Shown piece after piece: positions 23,487 to 36,532 of a DNA stretch of 64,000 bases. A program made the position numbers and the translations under genes. The stretch lies in contig NC_087063.1 in assembly GCF_963678635.1 (NCBI RefSeq), positions 76,219,617 through 76,283,616 of the forward strand, read 5' to 3'. The notes under the pieces are model-generated. The model did not search any database and had not been told where the DNA came from. It was given only the letters and a program-made list of their open reading frames with translations. Every line of letters starts with the position of its first letter. The first letter of the stretch is position 1. The stretch comes from Symsagittifera roscoffensis (lineage: Eukaryota > Xenacoelomorpha > Acoela > Convolutidae).

Positions 23487-25245
23487 GTTGTTTTCGCGGC
23501 AACTAATTTCGATATAGGTTTGAAAGATTGACAAATGCTAGCTCAAACAATTTGAAAGGACTTAACCGAGCCAAAACTTTCCATTGAAAGTGTAAATACA
23601 CCAGTATTTCAGATTTAGTTTTAGCGGTGTTCTTGTGCAGATACACCCTTGCAATTAAATTTAAAAAATTGTGAGTTAATTGGTTCAAATTAGTTTTTTG
23701 GGAAGCTGCTGAGCTTGACCTACTCTTCCTGTCACGAATATGTTACATAGCAGTGTTAACAGATCTACTTAGTCCGGCGTAAGAAAACGGCTAAAATGTT
23801 ATGAATAACTTTGCGCTGATGATCGAATTCTATCAACAAAAGAACAGTTAGAGCAAACGTTTTGGAGGACTCTCATTAGCAGAAGTGTTGTGTGTGATTT
23901 TCATCCAATTTTTGGTTTAAGCTCCAAATGTGTCTTTAAAACATATTTGACCGTTTTTGACACCAGTCAAAGTAAAACGTTCGATTAATTTATCTGTTGT
24001 TTTTCGGCGGCATAAGGATTAAGTCCGGCTCAGCAGGCTCTAAAATTAGTGGAGATGTACTGGCTAACTTACTCCTTCGAAGTGAAATTCGCCAATTTTT
24101 GCTCGGTCCATCCAAGTTGTTTCATCACGCCTTTGGCAAACCTTCAACCCTATATTCTGAATAGTGGCTGAGAAAAAAATAGCTATTTCCATGGCCCATG
24201 TGAACCATGCTCTTTTGGCCCATGTGAACTATCTCCCCTTTGAACAGACCAAGTGTAAAATCTCCCCCTAAAGTTAAATGGCAAATTCAAGCTCTCAATT
24301 TTGTCCGCTCTTTTATCATACTCTACTTTAGGTTTTGTTGAGCCTTACGAAATCCACAGAAATCAGGTGCACTGCCATTGAATTTGCTGGTGTTCACACT
24401 CACATCAAGTTTTTTCAACCTTCATGAGTGGTAGGTATTTAAATCCAAAAATATTGATTTTGAATAACATGTTTCTGTACCAGGTAGAGGAGAGTCACTA
24501 GCACACACTACAATATGATAATACGTCAAGGTCATCGCTAACTCAGATAGACCAAAAAGTATCTAATCGATTAAGCCGCATATAGTATTTATTACAATGC
24601 TTGAATGTCAGTTTTTACTGCAGGTTAGCAAACCTGGAAACCTCCCATTAAATTTAATTAGGTAATTTTTGTAGACTTGTCAATTACTTTTCAGTCAAAA
24701 TAGCCAATTCATAAAACTCCACCAAAGAAGTTGTAAATTCTCCCTAAATCCGTTCATTAAATACATAGATTACCTCTAGCGGTCTCCCTAGCCGTTGTTT
24801 AAAGCTATTTTCTTGATCGTTTTGATTCCGCAAATACTTGTTTATCTCTTTAAAAAATTCAATGATCGGAATGATAATTCTAACGCTTTGTTTGGTGCTT
24901 TGAGACCCAAATGAGTTTTTTTTACCATTGGTGGCCACACTTTGTGATTAAATAGCATGTTGAGTTGTTCGAATGGGTTGTATGTGGCCCGGGATTGAAT
25001 TGTTTCAATTAAAGTAGCCGAAGCTGCGGAAAACGGCATCTTAGAAAAGATCTGTTATTGTCCGAGTAAACCAAAAGGTAATTTAGTTTTTATTTCGAAT
25101 AAAAAACAAAGGTATTTTTACTTTAAATGAAAAAATACAAACGACGATCTAATATCAGCAGAAAAGCGTATCATCAATACAAACATTACGAGGCCAAACT
25201 GTCCGTTTTGTGAATTGTAAGCAACAGGTCAAAATCAGATTTGTC

Positions 25246-25740
25246 GCGGAATCCGCAACGCTACTTTTTTTGATCTTCTTTGCTGTTTTGGATTCCACGG
25301 ACAAATAGCTACCACGCTGTATTGCTCAAAATCGCTGTAAGAACAAGCAAATTTGCGGAATCAGCAACAAAATTTGTGGAATCCGCAACAAGTTTTGTGA
25401 AATTCATGAACAAATATTAATATATGTGTTTAGTAAAATTAAGCGGTCGCGGAATCCGCGACTGTAAGTGGAATCCGCAAATTGTAAGCGGAATTCACAA
25501 ATTCTAAGCGATTCCGCAAATTGTAAGCGGAATCCCTATAAAATTGCGAAATCCACCTACATTTGCGGAATTTGTTTACATTTGCGGAATCCAGAACAAC
25601 TACCTATATTCGCAACAAAACAATTGTGCCGACAAACTTTACGTTGCAGGTGTTTTTATGCGGAATGCGCAAAAATTTTGTAAGTGGAATCCACTTACAT
25701 TTTGGAACATGTTTAAAGACATGTCTCTGGAATCCAGGAA
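25246..25740. repeat. GGAATCC quasi-palindrome array, copy 2
   Basis: Second copy of the array at 20786-21280. I saw no difference between the two copies, including both long palindromes. Confidence 0.85.
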
Positions 25741-26781
25741 CATACAGACGCGGATTTGTGAATGATCGAAGTCTCTGTTATCTATAAGAGTATCTGTTAA
25801 TTCGAATAGTGTCAGGTAGTTTTTTTTGTTCAAAATCCTTTACAAAGTTATCTTCCTACTTATATACATGTGTAACCACTTTGTTATCAACAGTTTTGAT
25901 TTGAAAGTTTTCGTTTGAAAGAAGCTATGGCGTTCAACTTCTTTGCAGAAACTCTTTTTTCACTATTGAAGTTTGCTGATCTTCGTCAATAAAATTTAAT
26001 TTTTTTTATCTAACCCAAACCGACACCTTAATTAATTGAGTAGAAAACTTTTCAAAAACAGTTTTAGTTTGATCATTGAAATATGCTTTCATTTTTTAAA
26101 AGCATGAATCTTATCATCTGTTTTTTTTTGTTTACGTATGAACAGTTTTAAGCATTTCTTAAAACGATTTGATCTATACTTTTATGTAAGCACGCATTAA
26201 GATGTGATGGGCTTAAAACTATTAGGATGAAAAATTCGGAGTTTTTAAAAGTGTTCTTTTTTGCTATATATATGATATATGAACCCACTAGATGCATCCT
26301 TATTGCTTACAAAATATATCAGGATGATGTTAAATTATCAATACTATGAAAGCTCAAGTAATTTATTAAGCTCAAAAGCACAAAAGCTCAATCAATTTAA
26401 ACAATAACAACAAAATATCTTTTTGTCTCGCATCGCAAACATATTTTGCAAATTTGCGTCGCAGACCAAAATTAGCCATTTTGCGTGGTGTAATTTTTAA
26501 ATGATCTTACACATCGAGTCCAAGTTTTTACTGTAGTTCTGATCTATTTAACTGTTAGGCCGCAAAATGGGAAATAAGAGAAACTTCCGATATGTCCTAG
26601 CTCTACGCAAAATTCAGAACCACAAGTTAGCTTCAAATGGGACTTGTACTTTTGTTAAAACAAAATACTTTTATTCGTGATCCAAGTGGGTTTCTACACG
26701 GTTAAATTTCCGCCTGAAAAAAACTTATTTGAATTATTTCAGGTTCACCAGGTTCTTATAGGTAGTTGTTTGACTGTTTCT

Positions 26782-27048
26782 CGGCGCCCCAATATATAAA
26801 AAGTTTGAGTGAGGAGCGCGCGCCGATAAAACGTGATATTTTGACCAAAATTTTCCGAAAAGCGCGTAAAAACGCTGTTTTGCTTGTCTTTTTTTCGAAA
26901 GTTTGCATCGAAAGAAAAATTGGTCAAAATATAGTCTTTATAATGATTTGGGAGAGATCTCAGAAAAAAAGCTCGCCAAAAGTTAAGACATTTTTTGAAC
27001 ATCCTCAAACACACTCCCCCCCTCTCGAGATAATCCTAGATCCACCCA
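26782..27048. mobile_element. hAT-like MITE remnant (copy 2)
   Basis: Duplicate of 22322-22588 carried by the 4,460-bp tandem duplication, not an independent insertion. Confidence 0.65.
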
Positions 27049-27409
27049 TGAGTTTACTTGACTGGTCCACTTTTGAGTGACAAGATGCGTAGACTGGTAA
27101 TTAGAATTCACGCATGTATACGGTTGCTCACTTTGGTCTTAAGGTTTGCTTCACATGATTGTTGTTTCGAATTTCGAAGAGAGTGAGAAATATAGACGCC
27201 TGGGGGTAGTTTTTTATTCAGACCGATTTTACAAAAGTAGTATTCGCAAGCAGATAATTGCGGTAAAAAATTTTCTTGCGCTAATTACACTGTTGATAAT
27301 TTTGTTTGTGAACTAGTTTTCATAGTTTCCTAGTTAAAAAATTAGCTAGTTGCAAAAAAGGCCAATTAAACGCAAGTCAATGAAAAAAATATGAGTTTCT
27401 TCACGTTTT

Positions 27410-27946
27410 TGTTCCGACTTTCGATACGAAAGTAACGGAATGTTTGTGATCGGGGTGGTTTTTTTTTCTTCAGACAAATTTCGACTTTTTAACGGACTTT
27501 TGACGGAATTTTTTTATATCATTCGAAAGCCATTGTTGTCCTGAGCTAAAATTTGAAAAGATATTTTACCTGTGATCATTTTGCGTAAAGTTTTGAGGGT
27601 TTAAAGATTGCCATTTTGACCATTTTAACCAATTAGGGACAATTAACGCGCGATATAATTCGCGCTATTAACGCGTAAGCGGAGATTTATTCCGTCTTAT
27701 AAATCGTTCCAAATTGGTTGAACGGAGCTTATTTGCCATAATTGGTTTGTTACAAGGAACGAAATCTATCTTTTTGTACTTTATATGGCGTGTGGGGGGG
27801 GGATGATTTTCATAAAAAATTTCAAATATAAAAAAAATTCATTTTATTTTATATCATTTAATTTTTTGTGTTATTACTGCTGCTCCATAAACCTTAAAAG
27901 GCAGTCGGAACATTCAGGGCTTCGCCCTGATACGAGCAGTCTTGTT
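27410..27946 (-). mobile_element. R1 repeat, full length (copy 2)
   Basis: Duplicate of 22950-23486. It differs by one extra T after GGGGTGG and one fewer G in the run before ATGATTTTCAT. Confidence 0.85.
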
Positions 27947-28878
27947 GTTGTTTTCGCGGCAACTAATTTCGATATAGGTTTGAAAGATTGACAAATGCTA
28001 GCTCAAACAATTTGAAAGGACTTAACCGAGCCAAAACTTTCCATTGAAAGTGTAAATACACCAGTATTTCAGATTTAGTTTTAGCGGTGTTCTTGTGCAG
28101 ATACACCCTTGCAATTAAATTTAAAAAATTGTGAGTTAATTGGTTCAAATTAGTTTTTTGGGAAGCTGCTGAGCTTGACCTACTCTTCCTGTCACGAATA
28201 TGTTACATAGCAGTGTTAACAGATCTACTTAGTCCGGCGTAAGAAAACGGCTAAAATGTTATGAATAACTTTGCGCTGATGATCGAATTCTATCAACAAA
28301 AGAACAGTTAGAGCAAACGTTTTGGAGGACTCTCATTAGCAGAAGTGTTGTGTGTGATTTTCATCCAATTTTTGGTTTAAGCTCCAAATGTGTCTTTAAA
28401 ACATATTTGACCGTTTTTGACACCAGTCAAAGTAAAACGTTCGATTAATTTATCTGTTGTTTTTCGGCGGCATAAGGATTAAGTCCGGCTCAGCAGGCTC
28501 TAAAATTAGTGGAGATGTACTGGCTAACTTACTCCTTCGAAGTGAAATTCGCCAATTTTTGCTCGGTCCATCCAAGTTGTTTCATCACGCCTTTGGCAAA
28601 CCTTCAACCCTATATTCTGAATAGTGGCTGAGAAAAAAATAGCTATTTCCATGGCCCATGTGAACCATGCTCTTTTGGCCTATGTGAACTATCTCCCCTT
28701 TGAACAGACCAAGTGTAAAATCTCCCCCTAAAGTTAAATGGCAAATTCAAGCTCTCAATTTTGTCCGCTCTTTTATCATACTCTACTTTAGGTTTTGTTG
28801 AGCCTTACGAAATCCACAGAAATCAGGTGCACTGCCATTGAATTTGCTGGTGTTCACACTCACATCAAGTTTTTTCAA

Positions 28879-30934
28879 GCAGAACTGCTTTGATGAAAAT
28901 TGGCAACTTATTTGGAATGTTAAACTCCCTATTCTATAATGTGAAAGTCCTAACACGTTCTTGCTGAAAATTGTCATCAGAAAAAAATGCTTCTGTCACT
29001 AATTTTGGTCACTTTTTTAATCAGCCTTCTAAAATCTAATTCAGCTCACATCTTGTCACGTGCGGGTGATGACTTCTGCTTTTCACTTTGGGGTGATTTT
29101 CATCTGTGTAGATATTCATCTGTGTAGATCGGGTCTAACCGCAAAAAAATGTGAAAAAGCGTGTAGCACCAACCTTCGATGAAGTTATTAATGCCATATT
29201 TCAAATGCTCCAAAAAAATTCAAAAATTCAATGATCAATTATCAAAAAGAAATGCGAAAATGTCGAGGCCAGAATCGGCAGAAAAAATTTTCCCAGAAAA
29301 TTATTTCAGTTGGAAATCTAGTGTTTTTTTCAACATCTAATTTTGTGGTACGTTTCGAGAAATTTAGCAGATGACCTTCCTTACATTTTTCATTCAAGAT
29401 TTATTGGAAAATCTGTTTTTTATCTATCTGTTAAGTCCCTCAATGGGTCACAAGTAGAGTTGGTAAGATGGTAGAAACTGCATCTAAAATGAATCGATTG
29501 GATTAAAGACGAACCAGCCCAACATCGCTTGGAGCGACAACGTCAAATTCTCATTTCTGTTTTCGCTTTTCTTCAGACACAAAGACACAAAGCAAAGGCT
29601 TCCTTTTTCCTTTCTTTTGCCAACTTTAGAAGTCACGGCCTGTATATTATATCCCTATATAGACTCCTAGGCTGTGTCTAGCCATGCGGGAAAACTTATG
29701 GCTTCCTCTCTAAGGGGAAAACTTTTGTCGGGGAAACTAAGCCGACAGATATGTTGACAGAAATTCAGAATACCATTTTAGGTTTTATTGCTGTTTCGTT
29801 TGCTCAATCACTTAATGATCAAAATAGCTTTGAGGCTTTCAAGTATTTTTTTTCTATACAGAACTTCAATATCGCGACTTTTCACCTGTCTTAGGTTAAT
29901 TGAGCTATCGGCTATGGCATATGGCTGGGATTTGGGTCGCAGTGTTGGTGGTTTAAAAACACTCAGTAGTGCATTAGGACACTCTTGAACAGGCGACCAA
30001 GTCTGAATTAGTTTAACTTCACTGACTTGGAGCAGACAGACCATCTCGGTCCCAAAGGGGTCAAGGGTCGAGAATGCGGGGGTGGGGGGGGGGGGGGGGT
30101 GTTGGAGTTTAAAGTTGAAAGTGAAAAATATGGAAGCATGGAGGAAACACTGGACTAGGATATAGGCTCTTGCAGTACAAAAATGAAAAGAAACAACAGT
30201 AAAAATGCTTACAGTAAATAAACAACCTGTTAAATAGACAGACCAGTAAAGCAAGCAGACCTGTTTTTCAGTTTCTTATGAAAGAATTTTGTTGGAAAAA
30301 TATTAGATCAATCTGATAAATATCAGAACAATTTTTGTTAATTTTTGTTAATATACTTCAAATATTGGCTCAACTTTCTTTTAATCGGTTTGAAAAAAAA
30401 ACTTTCAAAAAATTTTCGAATGAATAATCTTAAGCAATGCGGCGCGTCCTTTTTTAGCCAATCAGAATTCAGAGTTGCCAAACTTGTCTGCTTGCTGACC
30501 AGTATTACATGGAAGTTGTCTCCTTGCTGGTTGCACATAGGTAAAAAAAACAGCAGGCAATTTCTCGCACTAGCAGTATCAACAGCGCAGTCATTGCGGG
30601 CACAACACAACTGAAGTTTGAGCTCAATTAGCAGATGAGTCAAGTTGCAGACACATCCGAAATCCTGAAAACTTTTGGTTCGAAAGTATAAATGTTAATC
30701 GAATCCCAACCGCATTAAGCTTACGATGGAAACACATTCCATCTTTTAAGAAAAAAAAATGGATCTTAGTTCAAACTTTTCAAGCTTGTATTTATCTCCT
30801 CAAAATTTATAAATTTGTATGCAATAAAATTTAGAAATTGAGCTATAAAAACCATCTCATCATCATGTTCGATTAAAAAACAAAACAAGTAAAGCAGTCA
30901 AGCAAAGTTAGAACCTTTTGTATCAACTTTTGGT
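28879..30934. other. non-coding, single-copy; no gene seen
   Basis: No supportable gene. The 148-codon minus-strand frame at 29808-30254 crosses the G tract (read as Pro) and has no signature. The 101-codon frame at 30338-30643 is also unrecognised and has no splice or promoter context. Confidence 0.45.
30084..30099. repeat. poly-G tract (16 G)
   Basis: Uninterrupted run of 16 G, preceded by GCGGGGGT so that the G-rich stretch extends to about 24 bases. Confidence 0.95.
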
Positions 30935-31255
30935 GTGAGAGCGTATTCTTTAACTTTTTTTCCATTTTCTTACAGTTATTTTTTACATTATTTCATTTTT
31001 TTTTTCATATTCATTCACCTTAGTTTTTTTCAGAATTTTAAAAAAATTTTCACATTAAATTCATGTTTTTTTTTCACTATTTCTTATTTCACATTTTTTA
31101 TTTCAAATTCCTCATACTCTTTTCACATTTTTCCACATTTTTCACATTCTTTTACATTTCTTACACTACTTCACAACTTTTTCTACATTGTCTTACTTCT
31201 TCACACTTTCTCTATTTTTTCAACTTCATACACTATTTTTGGGAATTTCTGCTAC
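30935..31255. repeat. pyrimidine-rich TTTTCACA-type low complexity
   Basis: About 320 bases made mostly of variants of TTTTTCACAT and CTTACATTT on the plus strand. It gives long Phe/Ser-rich frames that are artefacts of composition. Confidence 0.85.
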
Positions 31256-31299
31256 TAATTTTTATGCTAATTCGACTTTGTTGTTCCATTTGAATATCT

Positions 31300-31460
31300 A
31301 GAGTGGGAAGGGGAGACGCAATTGAGAGAAAGATAGGCGATAGGCGGCTGGGTGTGTAGGGGGTAGGGGGAAGGAGGTAGGGGGACCCAAGCACAGGCAA
31401 AGTTAGATAACATCCAATCGAATGAGAGAGCGAAAGAGCGAGATAGATAGATAGAATTAA
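31300..31460. repeat. purine-rich low complexity tract
   Basis: A strand-asymmetric run of G and A: GGGGAGACG, GGTAGGGGGAAGGAGGTAGGGGG, then GAGAGAGCGAAAGAGCGAGATAGATAGATAG. It begins about 50 bases after the pyrimidine-rich tract and starts a GC-richer region that ends at the promoter-like sequence near 32.5 kb. Confidence 0.7.
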
Positions 31461-32063
31461 GGTCTCCATTCCAGACAACACAACGCACAAGCTGTGCTCA
31501 ATATTTTAGTACATTTACCATTTTCACAAAGTCGAAAACAAAACTTTCCACTCCCAAACCCCAAAAAATATTGACATAATTCCAAAATTTTTAAAAAAAA
31601 CCTAAGGTTTTAAAATGTTTGTCTGCATCGAAATTCAAATTTAAGGAAAAGTACATCAAAAACTTGATCGATTTAAACCTTGACCTCAACACAAAACGTT
31701 CAAATATCCTTTGGGTTTTTTTCTGGAAAACCTTTTGTAGCCCTGACAACTTTTTGCCTCAATTAGGGTCTACAAATTTCAAGAACGCTCAATTTTTTTT
31801 TGTCAAAATGGAAGTTTTTAGGACTTTTTACACATTCCTGCGTAAACTTGCATAGCTAAAAAGCAGTCTCATGTCAGAAAATAGACAGAGTATAAAAAGT
31901 AGATTTAGAGATCATTCGGCTTGGAGTGTGTTTCGGCTGAGTGAACATGGTGGTTGGGCTGTGTTGGCGTGTGTTGGCGGTACTCTAACTGCCAAGTCTG
32001 AGCTACTGAGCTAATGTGGCGGTGGCGCAAATGGAGCGCTGGGAGCGAAGGTAAAATAAGAGA

Positions 32064-32096
32064 CAGGACGGAACGGGACGGGACGGGACGGGACTG
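32064..32096. repeat. GGACG pentamer repeat
   Basis: CAGGACGGAACGGGACGGGACGG and following bases are about six tandem copies of a GGACG/GGAAC-type pentamer. Confidence 0.85.
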
Positions 32097-32148
32097 GAAA
32101 ATAGGGTTGGGGTGAAAAAATAAGAGGCGATGCAAGTGAAATGAAGAT

Positions 32149-32503
32149 AGCCAATTGGGTCGCAGCAGCAGTGCTTGGTATTCGCCTAGATGCGATGATG
32201 TTTATAGAAGCAAATTTGTCCCCAAAAGCTCTCTTTTTCATTCCCTGTCTTCCGCATCCCTGTGTTTCATCTCATTTTTATCCATATTTTTGTCTCTTTC
32301 CTAGCCATACCATCAACATACCACCGTCGACTACTGTTTTGTCCTTTTCACTTCCATATTTTTCCATCGTCATCGCGTCCCAATTATAACGATGTCGTCT
32401 AATTTGCGAGGAGACGGTATCTGTGCGCGGGCTATATTTGCTGCAATAATATTATACCAGGAACCCATTGTTCTCTGACATCTCTATTTACAGTATATAA
32501 AAA
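32149..32503 (+). promoter_or_regulatory. candidate promoter with CCAAT and TATA
   Basis: A CCAATTGG box lies at about 32151. The region is GC-richer than its surroundings, and TATATAAAAA lies at 32494-32503. The sequence beyond keeps a higher GC content and ends in a consensus splice donor at 32871. The expected start of transcription would be about 25-30 bases after the TATA motif, near 32525. This is inferred from sequence pattern only. Confidence 0.45.
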
Positions 32504-32524
32504 CACAAGCGATCTGTTATTCTA

Positions 32525-32870
32525 CACGCGAACTTATACTGAAACAGCGCTCCGAAAATTTCAACCAACTGGAAGGAAGTTCAAAAAGGTATCAAAAAAC
32601 TTGCCGTGTTGTCGCCGTGACTTAATAGCGTCCCGCAAAAACCGCTGCCTTACTCTCCCGCGAAATGCCTGCATAGTTGTCGAGTTTAAAGCCCCGCCTT
32701 GAATTCGACTACTGGTACCCCGTAGCTATTTAATCACACATATCCGCTTCGCCTTGAAGCTCTCAAAAACAACAGAGAGCCCTTTGAGAGTAAGGAGTGA
32801 TCATTTAAAAGTTCAGCCTACTTTATTGCGCAACATTTTCCCTCGATTCAAACTCCTGCAGCTCCCAAAG
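32525..32870 (+). other. candidate non-coding first exon
   Basis: About 345 bases of GC-richer, non-repetitive sequence run from just after a TATA motif to CTCCCAAAG|GTAAGT, a near-consensus splice donor at 32871. An alternative donor is AAAAAG|GTATCA near 32588. The only clear upstream start in the second half, near 32664, opens a three-codon frame (ATG CCT GCA TAG). The exon therefore looks like 5' untranslated sequence. Its gene would lie on the plus strand; the coding exons from 53442 are the only visible candidates. That link is a guess and would imply a ~20-kb intron. Confidence 0.4.
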
Positions 32871-35800
32871 GTAAGTCCATTAAAATATTATGCCTTCTGA
32901 ATTTCACAAAAAAAACACCTTGAGTTTCATATGATATATATTGAAAAAGTAACCCTTGCCTCCATAAATACAGTATAAGAACTAATTTTCAATGTTTATA
33001 TTATACTAAGTAGAAAGCAATATCGAACGTTAATAAGAATGTTATTATGAAATAAACGATTTTTTATGCAAACATGGATTTTTCATTACACTATTTTTGG
33101 GAACATAGATTGTATATTTATTAAAGCAAAAGGTTTGAATAAATATAATTGGATAAAGTAGATACGCATTCTCATCAATTTTTGAAAAGACTCAGTCGAA
33201 TCGAAGCGCGCAAAGTTTTGGTTTCTATTCTTCGTTTCCGCCTGAAGCAAGACCACCAAAAAATCTGCAGCAGAAAGCGTAATTTGTACTATACTTCTGA
33301 AGTCTGGTGAATAATAAAAAAAAAGTGAGGAAGCGTGCATATAGTTGTTTTTGTTTACTTTTCACATGATGACGTAGGATGTGTTGATTTCCTTTTAATG
33401 TTACGCTTTTTCCTGCCCTACAGAGCTTTTGTCTCCTAGTAAAGTTGCCTACCATTTAACTATTCGTTCTAGGCATACAAAACAATTTGTTGCTATACAC
33501 ATACACCAAAAAAGTTACTTCACTGTTTGCAAAATTGATTTCTGTCATTTGAAGGTAAACTTACCACAATTTTTTTAATTTATGAAAAAAAAGTATTTCT
33601 TACTGAGCCTCGCAATAAGGTAAATAGAAAAATCTTTCATGCTGCAAAGTTATTACCGATCAATGGCGAGGCATTATACCTGAAGGGGATAAATCGTCAT
33701 TTGACAAGATTTGATGACAGGAAATCTTCTACCAATTTGGATCAAACGAATAACTCATTTCAAACAAATGGATAATTAAAAAGAAAAGACGCCGCTCGTA
33801 TCAGCCATGAATATTCCCATTACCCTTTAAGGTATCTGCGGTTGTTTTATATTTATTTATAAACCATAAAATTTTCAAAAAAAAGTTCTTTTTTTTTTTA
33901 ATTTTTTCTTTTTTTTTGTGAAATCTTTTGATAACAATAAATGTCAATTACAAAGTTATACCTAATTCATCTACTAGCTAATTATCTTTGAATCAATGAG
34001 TGTCCCTCAATTTAGTTTTGACTGATATGATTGGCCGCAGAGCAACGCGTTTTTAAACAAAACTGCTGGTATTATGACAAGACCGTGTTCCGACTGCCGC
34101 TTACAGTCTTAAGAATCAGTTGTTTTTTTTAAATAACTTAGAAATTGATAAAATTTCAGAAAAAAAATATGCATTCCACCACAAACATTGTTAAGCACAA
34201 GAAAAATGAAAATTGCGTATTGTTATTTCTAAAAAAAAATTGCCTCAATTCAAATGGGAACGATTTTTGAGCCCTGTTAAGTGGCCGCTCACGCGTTAAC
34301 AGAAAAAAAAGTTAGCTCTCAAAAATAAGCTCAAGCCGCCTTAGTTTTACTGAAAATTATCGCTTGAGCTCAAATTGTCCATAAGTTTCAGTTCGTATAT
34401 AATTTTCAATTTTAAATCGGCTAGTTAGAAAGTCGAAATTCGTCTGAAGAAAAAAAGCCATTCCAAGCTCAATAATTCCATCCTTCCTTCAAAAGACAAA
34501 ACAAAAGACGGAGAGTTTAAAAACGCACAACTTCACAAAAAAGTCGCACGTTTAATTGCTTTTTTTCGTCCCAGAATGCATATTCTTTAGATGTTTCGGA
34601 AAATTCCGTCATAAGCGTTTTAGTAAATTTCGAAATTAGTCTGATAAAATATTTGTTGTGTTTTTGAAAGACTAGCAGGCCTGTCTAAGCATTGTCAGTT
34701 TCTTTGATTTCACTACATTCCAGTATGATGAATTTTGACAAAAACTCTTTCGCAGTCATTTTTTTTGCGTGTAGATTTTTTTCGCTATACCTTGTCGTCA
34801 CAAAAGAACGCTGCTGGTCCTCACTCAGTACCATTGCATTGACAGGAGATCTTTTACAAGTTTTGAGGATCTTTCGATGAACTCTTTACCATTGCGCTAA
34901 AAGCTTTGAAAAAACCAAGCATAATTTTTACTTACTTTCTCCGATTGCCCTCTAACTTTTGCCTTAAATCTTCAGCGCTAAACATACATAAAAATTTAAA
35001 GTCAAAATATCTATTGTAGTAGGATTTTGCAATGTTTTCTGCTTACCAGTTTATCAAAAAAAAACAAATTTGTGATCAGAAAAACTGCTTGCATGGTGTG
35101 ATTTAAATCTTATTTTAGAAGCACTTAGAACACAACTTTAACAACTATAACCAGTTTTTGTGCATATAGGAAAAAATACCGACTACAAAAATGTTAATAG
35201 TAGTTATAATAAAACCACTTCACACTTTCCATCGCTTCATAGTTTTGTAGTTTTTTCCTTGTGTTTGTTAGCGATGGAAAAGTTTGAACAACAACAAAAA
35301 TTTAAGTGATAGCGATTATTTGTTTTTTTTCTTTTGGATTTTTTGATTTTTTTTCTGATATTTAAAGCGCTAATTGATGCTTTAAAAATTGCTTGTTTTT
35401 CTTAAAAAGAAAAGACAGTTTTTGTAGCCTAAAAACACTATTTTAGTTTCGTTGTTTGTATAGTTGTTTTAGAAGATCGTCATAATTTATACAAACCCAA
35501 AGACGTCGTTTCTCCCCTTTTTCCATCCCCGTTTTCCAGAACGAAAACGAAGAACTAACTATTTTTTGTTCATGGTCTTAAGAAGTTTTCCAAAAAGCAC
35601 AAATAGGAACGGTTTATAGTTTCAAAACTCTTAGTGCAACAATAAAAAATGTTTCAAAATCGATATGAAAAGTTTATACTAAATGGATTACAAACATTTT
35701 ATTAGCGTAAGAATTGAAAATTTACTTTTAACCTCAATTTAGTATTTAAAATTAGGACTTTTCTTTAAAAAAAAACTTCTCTAAAAATTCAAAACTATTC

Positions 35801-36350
35801 CCAAAATTTATCTTAAAAAAAAATTTTTTTTTTCCAAAATCTTATAAATGTTTAGCAGAAAAAAAATTAAATTAAATCTCCCGGAACTAGTTTTTAAGAA
35901 CCTCATACTGTCAAAATTTTAGCATAACTCTTTTCTTGGCTCCAATTACCAAATATTAAAACGCTGAAGGTGGTTTTCGTTAACATTTCAAATTCATCAA
36001 ACTTTTTGATATTCTACTTCACTGCACAGATTTGCTACACCTTGTTCAGAAAACAAGAGAAAGTAATCATTTGTTGCAATTGTCCTTTTTAAAAACGGGC
36101 CATTGAATTTAAGCAAAATCTGCAAAAACTTATCTCAAATATTACAAAAAGCTTGTTTGCACATCTTTTTTGGTCAATCTTTTAAACACAAAATTGTGCG
36201 CCGACTCAGCGCTGTTCCTTGGTATAAACAGCTTTTAAAGAGAAGTTTTCATACCATCAGAAATTGACGTCTTAAATCAAATATAACAAAAGATAATTTA
36301 ACCGTGGTCATTTTTCGTAAAAAGTGGGGATTTCTTATAGCGTGTGCTTT

Positions 36351-36404
36351 GTAAAACTTAAGTAAAAAGTTTAATATGTAAAACTTAAGTAAAAAGTTTA
36401 ATAT
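36351..36404. repeat. 27-bp exact tandem duplication
   Basis: The 27-mer beginning GTAAAACTTAAGTAAAAAG occurs twice in direct succession with no differences. Confidence 0.95.
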
Positions 36405-36484
36405 GTACTTTGATAGTTACAACAATTTTTACTATTTATTGTAAAAATTTTTTAAAACCTTTTTCATAGATATTAGAGGTTAAT

Positions 36485-36532
36485 TGTTAGAGTCCGAATG
36501 TTTAGGGCTTTGAGCTGACACGAGCAGTTTTC
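36485..36532 (-). mobile_element. R1 terminal fragment
   Basis: AGAGTCCGAATGTTTAGGGCTTTGAGCTGACACGAGCAG matches the hairpin end of R1 with several changes. The rest of R1 is absent. Confidence 0.6.

Larger units (their letters stand above)
19959..24418 (+). repeat. 4,460-bp tandem duplication, copy 1
   Basis: The first copy runs from CCTTCATGAGTGG to CATCAAGTTTTTTCAA, and the second follows immediately. I count about eight differences between copies: single substitutions near 20210, 20407, 21545, 22186, 22264 and 24220, plus one-base changes in a T run and a G run. That is roughly 0.2%. The dinucleotide AA precedes copy 1, lies at the junction and ends copy 2, consistent with 2-bp microhomology. 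The unit holds no convincing gene. It contains a quasi-palindrome array, an hAT-like MITE remnant and an R1 copy. Confidence 0.97.
24419..28878 (+). repeat. 4,460-bp tandem duplication, copy 2
   Basis: Direct second copy of 19959-24418 at a constant offset of 4,460. It ends at TTTTTTCAA, after which sequence becomes unique (GCAGAACTGC). Two one-base length changes, in a T run (longer here) and a G run (shorter here), cancel so the offset is restored. Confidence 0.97.

Noticed and set aside
29808-30254. 148-codon minus-strand frame
   Set aside because: It depends on the poly-G tract for a Pro run, has no family signature and no splice or promoter context.
30935-31258. 107-codon Phe/Ser-rich frame, membrane-like
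   Set aside because: Produced by pyrimidine-rich low complexity; hydrophobicity is compositional.
31905-32241. Minus-strand Pro/Ser/Arg-rich frames with a PVPSRPVPFRP pattern
   Set aside because: They are translations of the GGACG pentamer repeat on the opposite strand.
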